Assembly: GCA_028554795.2 (NCBI GenBank)
Contig: CM068825.1
Span: 159,135,553-159,199,552, forward strand
Direction of reading: 5' to 3'
DNA length: 64,000 nucleotides
Origin: Sinohyriopsis cumingii
Lineage: Eukaryota; Mollusca; Bivalvia; Unionida; Unionidae
Below, one piece after another: positions 1-45,171 of the stretch; the first letter of the stretch is position 1; the number at the start of each line of letters is the position of its first letter. The position numbers and the translations under genes were made by a program. The notes beneath the pieces were generated by a model. That model ran no database searches and was not told the origin of the DNA. It was given only the letters and a program-made list of their open reading frames with translations.

Positions 1-407
1 TTTTAGTCATACATGACAATACTTGAATCAGTTTTAGTTTACCAAGTTGTGGATGTTTGGATAGAGTATCTGAATGAGACGTATATTTGGAGCGTGAAAG
101 AATCATTTTATAATTTTTTCATCTTTCATCACATTGTTTTGTGTCGCCATTCGATCCAAGCACACATTCAGGTCTATCCTGTAAGGACTTTAATTTTTTA
201 TATTGAATCGACATATGATAATAATTACGGATAACTTACATCACACAAAAATGAACTCACCAACATAATGACATTGCCAGTTTCTAATCATCTTGTGGGC
301 ATGAATGGGTTGAAATGGATATTACTGTCAGAAATGGTCACTTTAAAAAAATTACTAAGATATACATTCTCTTTGTTAAAATATCGTAATGAGCATGATT
401 ACGGTAC

Positions 408-32709
<32,302 letters not shown>

Positions 32710-34020
32710 TTTTGTCTCCTTGGAATAGGTTGACTTTCGTTAGAAAATAAGATCAAGATAAATGAATACAATTGATGGGTGGTTGTGTGGTTGTACTGTT
32801 TTATCCGCCGTTGTTCACAAAGCATTCGATGTAATAGTCGAAGTTTCGTTCAGTCAGTTGCTGGTTGCAGACCACAAAATGGTAATTTGGAAAAACCCAC
32901 ATTCTGTAAAACGTTACGTCTTGGATGGAACCATTTAAAGCTGGTTGCAAGTGCTATTTCCATTTCCTTCGAGAGTAACATCTATTCTGCGCTACATGGA
33001 GAGAGAGAGAGAGAGAAAAGGGGTGTTTAAGTAGACGAGGAAATAAAAAAACAAAAAAACCCCCACAAATTGTTAAGAAATAAATATAGATGAACACTGG
33101 TTTTTATTAAGGAAAGTTTGTGTAATATAGCAGGAATTAAATAAACTAAGAACAAAGATCACAATCAAATGGAAACAAAGATTGCATTTTTAACGATTCG
33201 TTTTTTGCAAATGTGTACACCAAAAATACAATTTTCGTTTGTATTATTCTGTTGCTGATAAAATGTTTTGAATTTGTAATTAGTTTCGCAAAATTTAATA
33301 TTTTTATAAATTACTGAGACAAAGTTATAAATGTATAATTCGTTAGTAAAATATCTTTCAGACGAGAGACGTATGAAACTATTTAAAAAGATTTCTTGGC
33401 ATAATTCTTTTTCAAGAACACAATTCCACGTTTTCACATTATTCCTAATGACTACTGATGCGAATCAATAGTCGCGACCGTCCCAGACTGTGTATCTGCA
33501 TTGAGGGACATTATATCGGGTTAAAGGTTTAACTTTTTTATAATGGAGATCATAGTGCAGTAGAGGGTCTGGGAACTTATTTTTTTATATATAAGGGATT
33601 TAAATTATATTATTTTTGTATCCCTTCTGCCATTTTCCACCACATGTGGTTTACATTTCTTGTTACAGGCAAGAGAATCCCACACATATTAAACTTGCGG
33701 CGTAATATTCGTTTCCGTTAGAGGGCAGACAAACTCCAATCTATAAATTTCCCGCCAAAATTGATCGGCACACTGTTACATTGATAACCAGATAGACTCA
33801 CTACACATGATAAACATCCGGCTTAATATTCATTTAAGTTAGAAGGCAGACACCCAGATAATGTTTAATTGTTACATCTTCAACCAGGACAGATTCCACA
33901 CGTGAAAACCTATTGATCAATATTTAAACAATAAGTGTCCTCTCTGTGCATTTTAAAATTGCGGCCAGATGTTAAATCCTTTTTGCCGCAATAAACTTTA
34001 CACCCTTTACAACATTTCCA
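32710..34020. other. Upstream of gene 1, no gene seen
   Basis: The promoter should lie here. No reliable core element could be assigned. A (GA)n tract is at 33000-33016. ORFs look random. Confidence 0.4.
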
Positions 34021-34820
34021 GTGTGTCATTCCCATATTAAATTCACTTTGGTCCAGAGTGTTCTTCCATTATTATATTCTCATTTGGATCTATGATCATT
34101 GAATCATTTTAACATTAGATTCCGGTTTACGTCCAAAGTGCCTATTTTTGGTATGGAGTGTGAGTCTCATGTTAAATTCCCGTTCTGGGACCAGAATACA
34201 ATTCCTTTCTAAAATTTCCATTATGCCCCATAAAGTCTCCAATGTTAAATTCTCATTATACTTAGTAGACCCAGTTCCGCTATCACATACAGACTCATAT
34301 TATGAAAATGACCAATTTATATACATTGCAGGTTACCGCTATATATTTCAAGATGGTTGTCTAATGTTAAATTCTCGTTTGGATCTATAAGCTTTTTACC
34401 CTGTTTAACATGGGAGTCCCATTGGTACCTAATGTGTCTCACTCTACTACTGATATATCGATATGCTATGTTGGGTAAAATCTATAAATAATCATTGTTG
34501 GGGAAAAGACAAGAGATTAAACTTACATCATTCAATATATTCTTAAGATATGTCCAAAAAACGTGTTTGTTAAAAATCTCTTCATAAGTATTTGTGTTAT
34601 TATGCACACTAGCCAGTGGAGCTTAGCAACCTTAGACAAGACCTTGGACCTTAAAAATCAATGTCACAGGCTTACTATCAACTTGTTAATAACTCCGTCG
34701 CAAAAATCACGGTTATGTTTTGTCGTACGATCTGTACCATTGTCATTCAGAATCAATTACTACATCATATGTCATTGTAAAAGAATACATGGACAGCAAG
34801 ACTGTTAAGTTGGTCATTAT
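34021..34820. repeat. Degenerate repeat, TGTTAAATTCTCGTTTGGATC type
   Basis: Five or more diverged copies of TTAAATTC(T/C)CRTT with following GGATCTATRA are seen to 34395. The rest (34550-34820) resembles the GACCTTGGACCTT dispersed repeat. Confidence 0.55.
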
Positions 34821-34924
34821 GGTGCCATTTGGACGTTAGATGAGTACCATCCGCATTCAGAACCAGCTACTCTCAGCTGGTTCGGGGATGTATAATAGAC
34901 CCGATGCGCCCTCCTTCATGTCGC

Positions 34925-35150
34925 AAGAGGCGCCTCGTGCACTCAGGAGTTCCGACGGTTCAGTGGTGAGCGTACAGGACTCACAACCAAATGGCTTTGA
35001 TTTGAATCCTACCATCTGATCAGTTCGGTCGGCTACCGCCGTGTGTCCTTGGGCAATGCACTTTACTGACATCGTACTGAAATCGCCTCTACAGTAAATA
35101 AGCTAGTTGTGTTGCTGTACCGTAAAACACCAAACCAAACCAAGTCAGAA
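34925..35150 (+). mobile_element. tRNA-derived SINE, family 3
   Basis: A-box-like TTCAGTGGTGAGCG, B-box-like GATTTGAATCCTACC, the body phrase CCTTGGGCAATGCACTTTAC common in mollusc SINEs, and a tail of AAACACCAAACCAAACCAA. Confidence 0.65.
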
Positions 35151-35199
35151 GCAGCTACATCTTGTCACAGTATTGATGTAAAGCCGTATGTCTTTACAT

Positions 35200-35950
35200 C
35201 AAGCTGTGTGGAAAACATGCGAAAGCAAGATTTTCAAGTTAGCCATAGTAGCAGCCATTGTGGTGGTCAGATCGGCACTATTTTAAAATGACATTAACTG
35301 GACATCAAAAGGTGCATTTGAGTAAAATCGTCAAGTAAATATGACCATCCGTTCAGGAAATGTAACGATAACAAGAGCTTCATATTTGCCGCCATTGCAG
35401 ACATATTAAAAGTGAGATAACATCGTTATAGAGAACCAAAAAGAATCATAAGAAAGCCGTAAGTTATAATAGCCATGTCAATACGACCAAGTTAGTCAAC
35501 AGTAGCGATAACAATATTTAAAGATGGCCATGACGGTTGCCATGTTGGATGCATTATTGACGCCATTTTCATTTAGGAACAATTAGACATCAGAATTACT
35601 TATGGTACTGACACGCACATGTCGATCTGGCCATCAATTCAGGAGCAGTGGCCATTACAAGAGTTTCGAAAGAGCAGCCGTTGCGGCCATAGTGTCTTTA
35701 CAATTCTTATCTAGAACCAACCAGACATCATAAAAAGTCTTTCAGTAAAAATCCATGTCCGTGGAGCACGCAGAGCAAGATTTTCAAGGTGGCCACCATG
35801 GCAGCCATTTCGGATGTCCCATGGGGCTCAATTTTCGTTTAGGACCAACTAGAAATTGGGATAGGTACGTGTGTCTAAAGGTTCATGGCAATCCTCAGCT
35901 TTTCAACAGTTTAGTGTATTACCTTTAGTGGCTGAAAAAAATCAGAAACT
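35200..35950. repeat. Degenerate repeat of about 150 bp, second block
   Basis: Same ordered phrases as at 27650-28870: GCAAGATTTTCAAG, GCAGCCATT, ATCGGCACTATTTT, CATCATAAAAAGTCTTTCAG, CATTCAGGA. About five copies. Confidence 0.75.
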
Positions 35951-36702
35951 ATGTTCGAATACTCTTTAGCTTTACGTGAACCTATCAGCCTACATACATG
36001 TATACATACTGAGACATACCTGTTAATATGGCTTCACCTTTCGTGACTTTTGTTGATTTTGTTTGAAATTTTTCCTTAGAAAGAAAGATCTGATATGGCA
36101 TGTAATTAAACCAAATGCAAGAGAAAAGCTTTATTTTCAAACGTATTAAGTATGTTATGCCTGTACTTTCTTGGATATGATGTGATAGGCCATGACCCTC
36201 CGTCCGTTCTTATTTTCCTTAACCATAATTTCCATTTACATCGATTGAGGGACAGTGATAAAATCTGATATGATGTTTGAGGAGGATGGGTAGATGAAAG
36301 TGAAGTGTTTTGATTCTGTAGAAAATACATAGAGAGATGGGGTGATGATAGCATGGACTCGTCCTTGTAACCTAAACTCCATGTACATGAACTGAGGGTG
36401 ATCAGACATAGTATAATGTATAATGTTTCAGAAACATCAGTAGATGACAAAGAAAATATATAGGATATCGAATGTAGCAAAGCTGTTGCTGCTTGGGGTG
36501 GCGGTAAAGGTGAATTGTGGTAGGGGTTACAAAATTGGGAAAATTTGTGATGGCCTCTGTTTGTGTATGAAGACAAGAAGGTCATAGGTCCCACTACCAC
36601 ACGACTTCACTATGACGTCTTACCGGTAAAATGACAAAATTGTTGTGCTCTGCATTACCTTTTGTGCTTGGATAGGGTACACAATATTGTCCTACCGTCC
36701 AT
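35951..36702. other. No gene supported
   Basis: A 164-codon minus-strand frame (36600-36106) is Ser/Leu/Tyr-rich with no motif and is probably chance. Confidence 0.5.
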
Positions 36703-37213
36703 CATCTTCGCTAAGCCAAGGTTCCGATATGATAACCATATCTACGCCTTGGCGGATCAAATAGATATATTCGTGCTTTGTCCTAGAGACATCTATTGGA
36801 TTTCATGAGTTACCTCCTTTAGTATGTAATACCAACTAACCAATAGCGTTGTGCATTGTATCGGTCGAAAATCATAAAAGCAATGGACCGAAAATGAATA
36901 TTTTCTAAGTTTAGCATCGAAAGTATGACTATGTACCAGAGGAAAGTGATTATAGATCTTTTTGAGTGAAAGGTATTTGTGCAAACACGGGCCGGCAGTG
37001 GAAAATTGCTTATTTATCAGCCTATTCAAGTTGTGTGCTCCCATTGTCTCAATCATGTAGGAACAGTGTTCAAATTTGGACTTCGTTCTGATTGGATGCG
37101 GTGGCTTGCCGTCGCATCCAATGAAATTCACCGACCAGAAGCACAGAAGTATCTGCTTGATACGCCAAGGTGTACATAGTGTTAACACATCGTAACCTTG
37201 GCTAGCGAAGACG
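36703..37213. mobile_element. Non-autonomous DNA transposon with about 35-bp inverted ends
   Basis: The left end CATCTTCGCTAAGCCAAGG and the reverse complement of the right end, CGTCTTCGCTAGCCAAGG, continue to match for about 35 bases. The interior has a hairpin (ATTGGATGCG...CGCATCCAAT at 37095-37125) and no transposase. Superfamily not assigned. Confidence 0.7.
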
Positions 37214-40008
37214 ACCGTCCATCCATATTTTGTAGATGTTGCTTACAATAAAATTCTTAAAATAAAAATGAATGCACTGAAATTGATTCACTAATATCCA
37301 CATCGTGTTAGCTCTAACTCGACAGTGTACAAAGCAGTAATATTCAATGGAATATTAAAGCAATTGTATATAAGTTATTTCTTCATCCAAAGTGGCATTT
37401 TAGGTCATAGGTAGAGTGTTTCAGTTTAGTAACAATTTTATTTAGTCCACAGGGGTCTGAACTTAGCCTGCATGAAGTTTGATGCAGTGCTAAGTATCAG
37501 CAAAATTTTACAAACACAAAAGCCAAGTTAATTGCTTACACCTACATATTTGAATGACGGGGAAATCTACAAGCAAGAGATAAAAATTGGTATAAAGAAG
37601 GACGAAAAAAATTAAAACGAGCAAAATCATTGAAGAACTAAATTGGAGTTCTCGAACCTAGTTCCCATATCGGGACAAAAGACTGAAACCAGACATAGCG
37701 AACATTCCAAGCCATTTACAAAATCTACATTAGAAATTATATCAGTGTAAAGTGATGCATTGTGGTAGAAAAGGAAATATATCGAGAATGCAGTAGCAAG
37801 ATAATTAATAATAATAATAATAATAATAAGAAGAAGAAGAAGAAGAAGAAGAAAATTTACCGAATATTTACTTGGGTACATATTATGGCCAAAACTGCAT
37901 ATTGCTGATAAGTTGATGAATGGTGAAGGTTAAATAAGACTACATTGGGATGGTTCGACTTTCTCATTTAGGCCGAACCCCACCCCACCCCTCTCCATGA
38001 GTTTTCGATTGTAGTATCCAGTATCGTTCTTGACGTATGCATTCCATATCCGTCCACCCCAGGTTAGATTCAATCGTTAGCATCTTTAGGGACTTAATGC
38101 CCAGTCTAGTTGTAGTGATAGGCGAGTTTCTCGTTGATTTTAATGCAAATTTGGCTTTTGTGGATATTCATTCACTATCTTTACCTCAACAGTTTCATTT
38201 GCATTATGAGTGGAATAAATCTTGCGTGTTGAAGATAGATTACATTTTTTGGTCGAAATCCTAACTTTCGATTGAATGTGGAGTTAACTCATGTCGCCGA
38301 TTTTCTGAACGATTTGATCTCGGGCGTATGCTTGAAAATTACGCAGCAGTATGTGTCTGAAGTTGTTTTGTTTTTTTAAGTTACCCTGGAACATACCAGA
38401 TGTTTCTTCAGAATTTCACATATGCAACCACAGGAACTTCATGAGATATGCCCTTAAGACGTTTGAGTGATTCGATCTGGTGTCACTACTTCTGAGTGAT
38501 CTGTTGATAATTTGGGCCAGCGGGTTGGAAAGTAACCATGAATGGGGCACATTTCTTGGTTTCAGAGGGGGTCTTCTATCGTGGAGTCTAGAAGTACCTG
38601 TGGATGGACTGGGCGGAATATAAGGTTGAGGATGGTAGGAAAAGAGAGCTGGTGTTGGAGTAAGACATGAGTAATGATTCCACAATTATTTATTCATTTA
38701 TTCTCAATATATCCAGATTACTGAAAGGTTGAAAAGTATAAAGTGTTTATTTTGCTAAATATCCAATCATATCCTTTTGATGCAAGGGTTTTTTGTATGA
38801 TGACGCATAAGTGGTTACAAACCGCGTAATAGAGGGCTTTCATTAATTTTTATGTCATAATATACTGTTACAAGTCTATGCTCTTAAAATAAGTAACAGA
38901 AAAGAGTGAAGACAACAAGAATTGTAAAATTTAACAAATAATTTATTTTCCTAGAACACAAAATCAAAAATGACTTGCGATATTGCAAATTAACTCGAAA
39001 CCTAATCCAAGAATTAAAGACACAAGTCCTAGTAATAAAAAGTCCTAAATCAAACAATTCAAGTCCCAAAGAGTTCCAATATTGAAGGCGATGACGTGTC
39101 TATTATAGCCTACGAAGTACTGATGTGTCAATAGTCTCTTGATGAATCATATAAATATTATTCCAGGTTTGAATTCAGTATAAATTCTAATGAATGTCTT
39201 TATCCAAGAATTTTGTCAGAGCACGTTTGTATTTCCAGAGCAAATAATCACTGAATTCAATAATTTGAAGAAAATAAAATTCAGCCCAAACTGGTCACAA
39301 CATAATACAATTTAAAGTGCAAAATGTTAAAGTACGACTGACAAAATCCTTAAAGTCACACGATAATATAGTTCTATATTTGACCTCAGGTCACATTAGC
39401 ATTTTCAAATAACAACCATTACCTATTGGAAAATAACCTTCTAGAATGATCTAATAACCTTGTTTACTTACAACACAATATCCTATAAAATTCACATGGG
39501 AATCTCCAATCACCCAAACCGTGATCAACATATTTACCACTTCTTGTTTACCTGAACAATAATTTGGTTAATAAGCTCATACACATAGAGAATAATGAAG
39601 CTATTATTAGTTCTTTACATAAATGAAATAATGTTTTTTTTTTAAAAAAATCAATCATGTCAAGCAGAAATGAACTCAATTTTGGACAAGGTCAAGTCCA
39701 GTAAACAATGTTACATTAAAATAGCATATAAGGAAATTTAAAAAAATTAAACTAACAGACAAAAAATCAAATTAAATATACATAACAATACGCACAGAAT
39801 TTCATGCGATAATTTAATTTAATTTGTTACACCGTAGGCGTTCATGCGGCATTCAGGATGTTTATGATCTACTTATAATTTTGCTGAGTCATCATTTTTT
39901 AACCAAAAGAAATTCAATGACCTGGTACTCTTGCAAAGGATGCAGCTATGGTACTACTCATGAAATACTTAGTACTGACTGGATCGAGTATATCTGAAAA
40001 TTCTACTG
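37214..40008. other. No gene supported
   Basis: AT-rich. A short (AAT)n/(AAG)n tract at 37805-37855. A plus frame at 38037-38264 contains VVIGEFLVDFNAN, faintly like a LINE endonuclease, too weak to call. Confidence 0.45.
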
Positions 40009-40016
40009 CGTATTTA

Positions 40017-40339
40017 CAGTGCCGTCACTAGGGGTGTTGGGGTGCGGACCGCACAGCGTCACACCATCAGAGGGGTTGACACCAAAATGACTGTCTTTAC
40101 AATTTTTTAATTTTTGTGCAGAAAGGAGGTCCATGGGGGTGACACCATGAGTTACCGCACATGACTGTCTATACAATTTTTGAATTTGTGTGCAGTAAAG
40201 AGGTCCACGAGGGTGACACCATGAGTTACCGCACATGACTGTCTATAAAAAATAAAAATAAATTGTGCCGGAAGGAGGTCCATGGGGGCGATACCATGAG
40301 TTACCGCACTGGGTGATACGAACCTTAGTAACGTCACTG
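40017..40339. mobile_element. hAT-type MITE with internal tandem repeats
   Basis: Ends are CAGTGCCGTCACTAGG and, inverted, CAGTGACGTTACTAAGG. The flanks are an 8-bp target duplication with one mismatch (CGTATTTA at 40009-40016, CGTCTTTA at 40340-40347). The interior carries about three copies of an 84-bp unit with ACACCATGAGTTACCGCAC. CAGTG ends and 8-bp duplications are hAT hallmarks. Confidence 0.85.
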
Positions 40340-40462
40340 CGTCTTTAAACAAGCTTATAACCCGTTGCTTGAAGACTTTGTATTGTACAACTTTATTACT
40401 GATCCTATCAAATGTACTTCAATAAGTATATTTAACTACATCAAAGTAAAGATGACTAATCT

Positions 40463-40469
<7 letters not shown>

Positions 40470-40509
<40 letters not shown>
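40470..40509. repeat. (AAT)n microsatellite
   Basis: About 13 AAT units. Confidence 0.97.
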
Positions 40510-40510
<1 letters not shown>

Positions 40511-40561
40511 ATTCACATAGCATTGTGCATACAGTATCAAAATAGCACGTATTTCTCTGTA

Positions 40562-40738
40562 CAATCGGCTCCACTTAAAATGTATATCGCCTTATTGTAT
40601 AGATCGCTTAAGTGCATAGCGAAAGTATGGCCCCATTTTATACTGTAAATATACATGAATTCCGCTTAAATGCATACTCCGTTTATATGCATAGCTTGGG
40701 TCCAATTCCGAGGATATACATATAAGCGGAGCTGACTA
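40562..40738. mobile_element. Tc1/mariner-pogo-type MITE
   Basis: Imperfect inverted ends CAATCGGCTCCACTTAAAAT and TAGTCAGCTCCGCTTATATG, continuing GTATATC on both sides. Flanked by TA. 177 bp with no coding capacity. Confidence 0.72.
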
Positions 40739-42204
40739 TATATACTCGTTTCAAACACTGCAGAATTGTTTAGTTCCAATGGGAATTATTATCTTGCATA
40801 CTGCATTGTGCGCTAGAGAATACCGTATCTATAGACCAAGTTTTCACAACTGTTCACAAAGTTAGAGTCGTACAAATTTGTGCGCATAAAGTCATAGACT
40901 ATCCTTCGCCAGTAACCAAGTAGAAACTGACTATAACGTATGTATTCTCTTCAAAGCTGGAGAGGGAGCGCGAGAACCGGGAGCGGTGTTGGGTATGGCC
41001 TGTAGCACAAATTGAAAGTATGTGGATTATATTTCATACAGAACATTCGTTTCGTTAGGCCACTTCATAATCTCTTACCTTTAAAGGTATAATCCTTGAA
41101 ATAATGAATCCTGAATATTCGACATGTCGGGTACAGGGCGTACGGTCAACAACTGTGAAGTCAACGTTATCTTCCTTGTGTTTTTCTCGGAAGAGAACTA
41201 TTTATAGCACTGACGTATGCTTTCTCTCTAATGTTTTTTCAAGCTCAAGCTCTTTTTTTGTTCATTTCCAACGGAGTTAAGGTTTGACTACAGGCAACTT
41301 TGTATTGAAAGAGTAAGTGAACTCTTAACATCCCCGCCCAATGTATCCACTGCAAATGAAGTTCTGTACCTTTTGTAGCTATTCACCACAGTCTTTGCAA
41401 ATGGACAAGTTGCTTTTTTACTTCTTTGATCTTCTATTTTCATCCATAATGAATTAAATAAACACAATACATGTTTATACTTCAAGCATGAAGGATGATT
41501 TAAAAGAAGAAAGTTGAGTTGGAAGCGTTCACATACCGTTACAAAACGACCCTTGTTCTTGTAGGTTACTTGGTTAAGTTCAGTTTCAAAGATTTCATCA
41601 AATTCAAATTGGTTTTTTTTTTCTTTCTTTCTCACTCCACATAGTTCCACCCCCACACCCCTTGTACATGAGAGAGGGAAGGAAAGTATAAGATTTCGAT
41701 GTGCACCGTGTTTAATTCTTTTAGAAAACGAAGATTATTAATATTTTTGCCGTTATTGTCTTATGTCGTTAATGATTATTCAATGGAAATTCATCACTGA
41801 TCTAGAGTATAGAAGCAATAACCTACTGCTGTGGTTATATATGTGTATTAATTAGCCATAAACGGTTCGCAGTTTGATATACCAACATTACTGGTATATC
41901 AAAATGTGTTTGTGTGGTCTATATAGTATGATCTGCCTTACGGAATTCCCACACCTATTAAGCGTGGAAATTCGATCTGGTAGATATTGTAAACGGTCTG
42001 CCTTCTTACGAAACATGATTAACCCACTACACCATGCTATTCGCTGAAATACTCATATATTTATTCCCTAGATTTTAACAATTGAGGGCCTGTTATCTTT
42101 TTAACAACCATTGACCCATATGTTCTGTCCCGGATCATAACAATGCACTGCTTCTTACACAGTATATTGATTTACCGCTTGTATATTCATGTAAAGGAGG
42201 TGTG
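40739..42204. other. No gene supported
   Basis: Includes a minus-strand frame at 41656-41288 without motifs and a small hairpin GATATACCA...TGGTATATC near 41877-41901. Confidence 0.45.
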
Positions 42205-42440
42205 GTACAGGTGGTCGAGCGGTCTAAGGCGCTCATTTTTACAAATCATTACCATCTCACCTCTGTTCGTGTGCGTTCGAGTCTCAGACATGGCCACGTG
42301 GGTAGGTGGAATAGTTTGCCAGGAGCTTTCCGTAGGTCGGTGGTCTTTCCGGGGTTTTCTTTCACCAAGTACACTGGCCGCCATGTATAGCATTTAATGT
42401 GCTGAAAAATGTCCTTAAACCCATAATAACCAATCAATCA
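42205..42440 (+). mobile_element. tRNA-derived SINE, family 1, copy 2
   Basis: Head GGTGGTCGAGCGGTCTAAGG (A box), GCGTTCGAGTCTCAG (B box), body ACTGGCCGCCATGTATAGC, end CCTTAAACCC and tail AACCAATCAATCAAAAG. Opposite orientation to the copies at 10.2 and 53.1 kb. Confidence 0.85.
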
Positions 42441-44060
42441 AAAGTATGACCAGTTTGCAGACAATAACCGTCGAACAGAATAGCTAGAGGTTAAAGGCCG
42501 AGTACAAGAAAGTTGCAGCAGATATGCTGTTGTTAAAGTAAATAATACAGGTGGACAAAAATAAATGAAATATACTTGTTTAAAAAGAAGAAAAAAAAAT
42601 AAACACGACCCTGTCCAGGCGGATGAATATCGGCACGTTCTTACCCGCACTGGATTCACTACTGCATAAAATAAAAAGACGATTTTTTTCCTTCAATAAA
42701 AGACTTGGAACACCTCCGACGTTACGATAATAAAACGGAACAGGGTTAGTCGTACACTTCTGAAGTACCGACAATAAAAACACTTCGAACAGGGTTAGTC
42801 CTACACCTTGGACTTTACGAATTTTTCATGTGCAACGTCAAATAGTGTAGTTACGAATTTAAAAACGTTTATAGGAAATAAACAATGTATAAAACGACTT
42901 CTAAAAATAAGGAGACGATACATGTACCGCGGATTTTAACTCGTATGTCATGTAATTCAGTTTGAATATTTACTGAAGAATAAGGCTAATATACCAACAT
43001 TTTATAGACCTGTATATACAGTACAAGAGGACTAGATAATTCAGACATTCAGGTAGAAGGATCGTTTTACATTTTGTCTACAGCTCGAGTTTTCTATTGA
43101 TAAAACTTCTTGATCGTAGTGTATTCGATACATAACAATAATAGCATTGGCGGCGTCAACCTTTACAAAAGATTTACGTTAGAAAACGTGGCTAATTTTG
43201 AAAAGGTATCAATTTAGTTTTTGACAAGTACTCATGATTAATATTTGTGGTATAGAATTCCAGTCTTTGATTGTTGTAGAGACACCCACCTCCCCACTCC
43301 CCCAATCAAACGTTTAAAGCGATGTCTTTGAGCAAAACCAGAATAGAGGTCAAACTGAAATGCATTTACATCGACACACATTCCTCGTCATATCGTTCGT
43401 AGTGTAGTGGAAGTACTATTTCGAGTTTTAAAAAGAAAACGAATCTGAAGAGGCATGCTTATTCTTTGTTGTATTTTTTTTTATTATTGACAAAAATAGC
43501 TTGGTTACCTAGGACAGAACACGGAGAGAAGGGCCAGTCTACATCAATTTCCACATAACATCATCCCTGGCATTCATTCAATCAAACACCGCTATCTGAC
43601 TCATTCGAGTAGGTGATTAACTCAGCTTTTATCCTTTTAGAACTTTGTCTTTGATATCAAATAAAATTCTTCCAGCATGCTATTTTTGTTTTATAACTAA
43701 ATATATTGAAATGAATTCCTAAGATTTTCCAAAATTCATTTTGAGAAATTCACGGATGACAATATCAGCCACTTGAAAGGCAAGATGAAGAATAAGACCC
43801 CAGTACACCAAAGGTTTTTACCTATCGGAATCAGGCGTTAAGCCTGTTGTAGCCGGTTAAGTACAAATTATCAATTAAGGGGAGGTGGTTTGAGCTCCGC
43901 ATTCACATGCTAGAAATGTACCCCCCCCCCCAGCAGACAACTAGCACCCGTCCTCTATTTTGCACATCCATTTTCATGCTAGGTAGAAGCAGCCATCGGA
44001 TTTTGATATACTTACAGCTGATAAGAGAGACTGTCTGATTATGGGGCTAGAAATGGACAT
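42441..44060. other. No gene supported
   Basis: AT-rich, with a poly-C run at 43921-43932. Nothing recognised. Confidence 0.5.
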
Positions 44061-44690
44061 AACCCCTATGAAACCGTTACCGAGCTGGCTTGAATCCATT
44101 ATTTTAGCCGCCTCTGAGGTGGAATGGATCCCCTATCCTAGGCGTTACTGAGGTGGCTTGAATCCCCTCATCCAAGCCGTTACCGAGGTGGCTTGAAACT
44201 CCCTATCCTAGTCGTTACCGAGGTGACCTGAATCCTCCTATCCTAACCGTTACTGATCCTAGCCGTTACCGTGGTGAGAGTGTGTGTGTGTGTGAGAGAG
44301 AGAGAGATTTAGATTTTCAACGTAGCTTTTAACAATTTTTCAGTCATATCGCTATGATGTCTGCAGTGTGGCAGTTTATAGTAATGTCGAGCACTGGGGT
44401 ATCATTCTGCAGACATTTATCCCAGTAACATTATCCTGACACCAGGCCGATCAGTCCTAACACTAGCATCTTAATTCTGAGCACCAAATGAAGCAGCTGT
44501 TAGTACCATTTTTAGAAGTCTTTGGTATAACTCAGCCGGGGATCGAACCCATGACCTCCCACATCCGAGACAGACGCTCAAACCACTAGGCCACCAGAGC
44601 GGTCGTTACCAAGGTGACTTTAATCCTCTATTTCAGCCGTTACTGAGGTAGCTTGAATCCCCTATTCTAGCATGACTACAAGGTAGGACC
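44061..44690. repeat. Minisatellite of about 42 bp split by a SINE
   Basis: Units such as GCCGTTACCGAGGTGGCTTG, AATCCCCTATCCTA repeat five to six times before 44272 and about twice after 44605. The SINE at 44300-44605 lies between them. Confidence 0.8.
44300..44605 (-). mobile_element. tRNA-derived SINE, family 2, copy 1
   Basis: The minus-strand head reads GCTCTGGTGGCCTAGTGG (A box) and TGGGTTCGATCCCCGGC (B box), with body phrases CAGGATAATGTTACTGGG and CTGCAGACATCATAGCG. A second copy is at 51005-51335. A (TG)n(AG)n tract sits at its tail end, 44279-44306. Confidence 0.85.
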
Positions 44691-45098
44691 CCCGCATCTA
44701 AAGGGAGAAATATAAGTTTTTAGAGTCTTCATGCAGCCATCACCCTTGTGTTTAAAATTTCGTAATGCATGAACAGTGGCTGCATTATATCTAGAATATG
44801 AATTTTATTTTAAAATTTAGAACATGATAATTAATTATAATAATGTCGTGGTAAAATGTATAGATTTCCAAATATACAAATTGCAATTATGTTGTTTATT
44901 GCCTTGTACTAAATGTAAAATAAAAAATCAATTGTATTCGTCCGACAATTGCCAAACAAGTAGGCTACATTCAAACACAACAGATATAGCCCTCAACTTT
45001 CTAAATGTATGTTTCTTAATTTTTCAATTTTTAACAACAAATAAAGGAGTAAATGTGAAGAAACTTCTATTTTGTTACTTTATTTACGTTAAGGGGAA

Positions 45099-45099
<1 letters not shown>

Positions 45100-45169
<70 letters not shown>
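45100..45169. repeat. (TA)n microsatellite
   Basis: About 35 TA units. Confidence 0.98.

Positions 45170-45171
<2 letters not shown>

Noticed and set aside
36106..36600. 164-codon minus-strand ORF
   Set aside because: Skewed Ser/Leu/Tyr composition, no motif, no splice context; likely chance.
38037..38264. LINE endonuclease fragment (VVIGEFLVDFNAN)
   Set aside because: Only one short motif matches; other endonuclease motifs are absent.
41288..41656. 122-codon minus-strand ORF as a gene
   Set aside because: No recognisable domain, no splice partners, unremarkable codon pattern.
44520..44605. tRNA gene on the minus strand (also at 51.3 kb, 10.4 kb, 42.2 kb)
   Set aside because: A and B boxes are present but the arms do not fold as a tRNA and each is followed by a shared SINE body.
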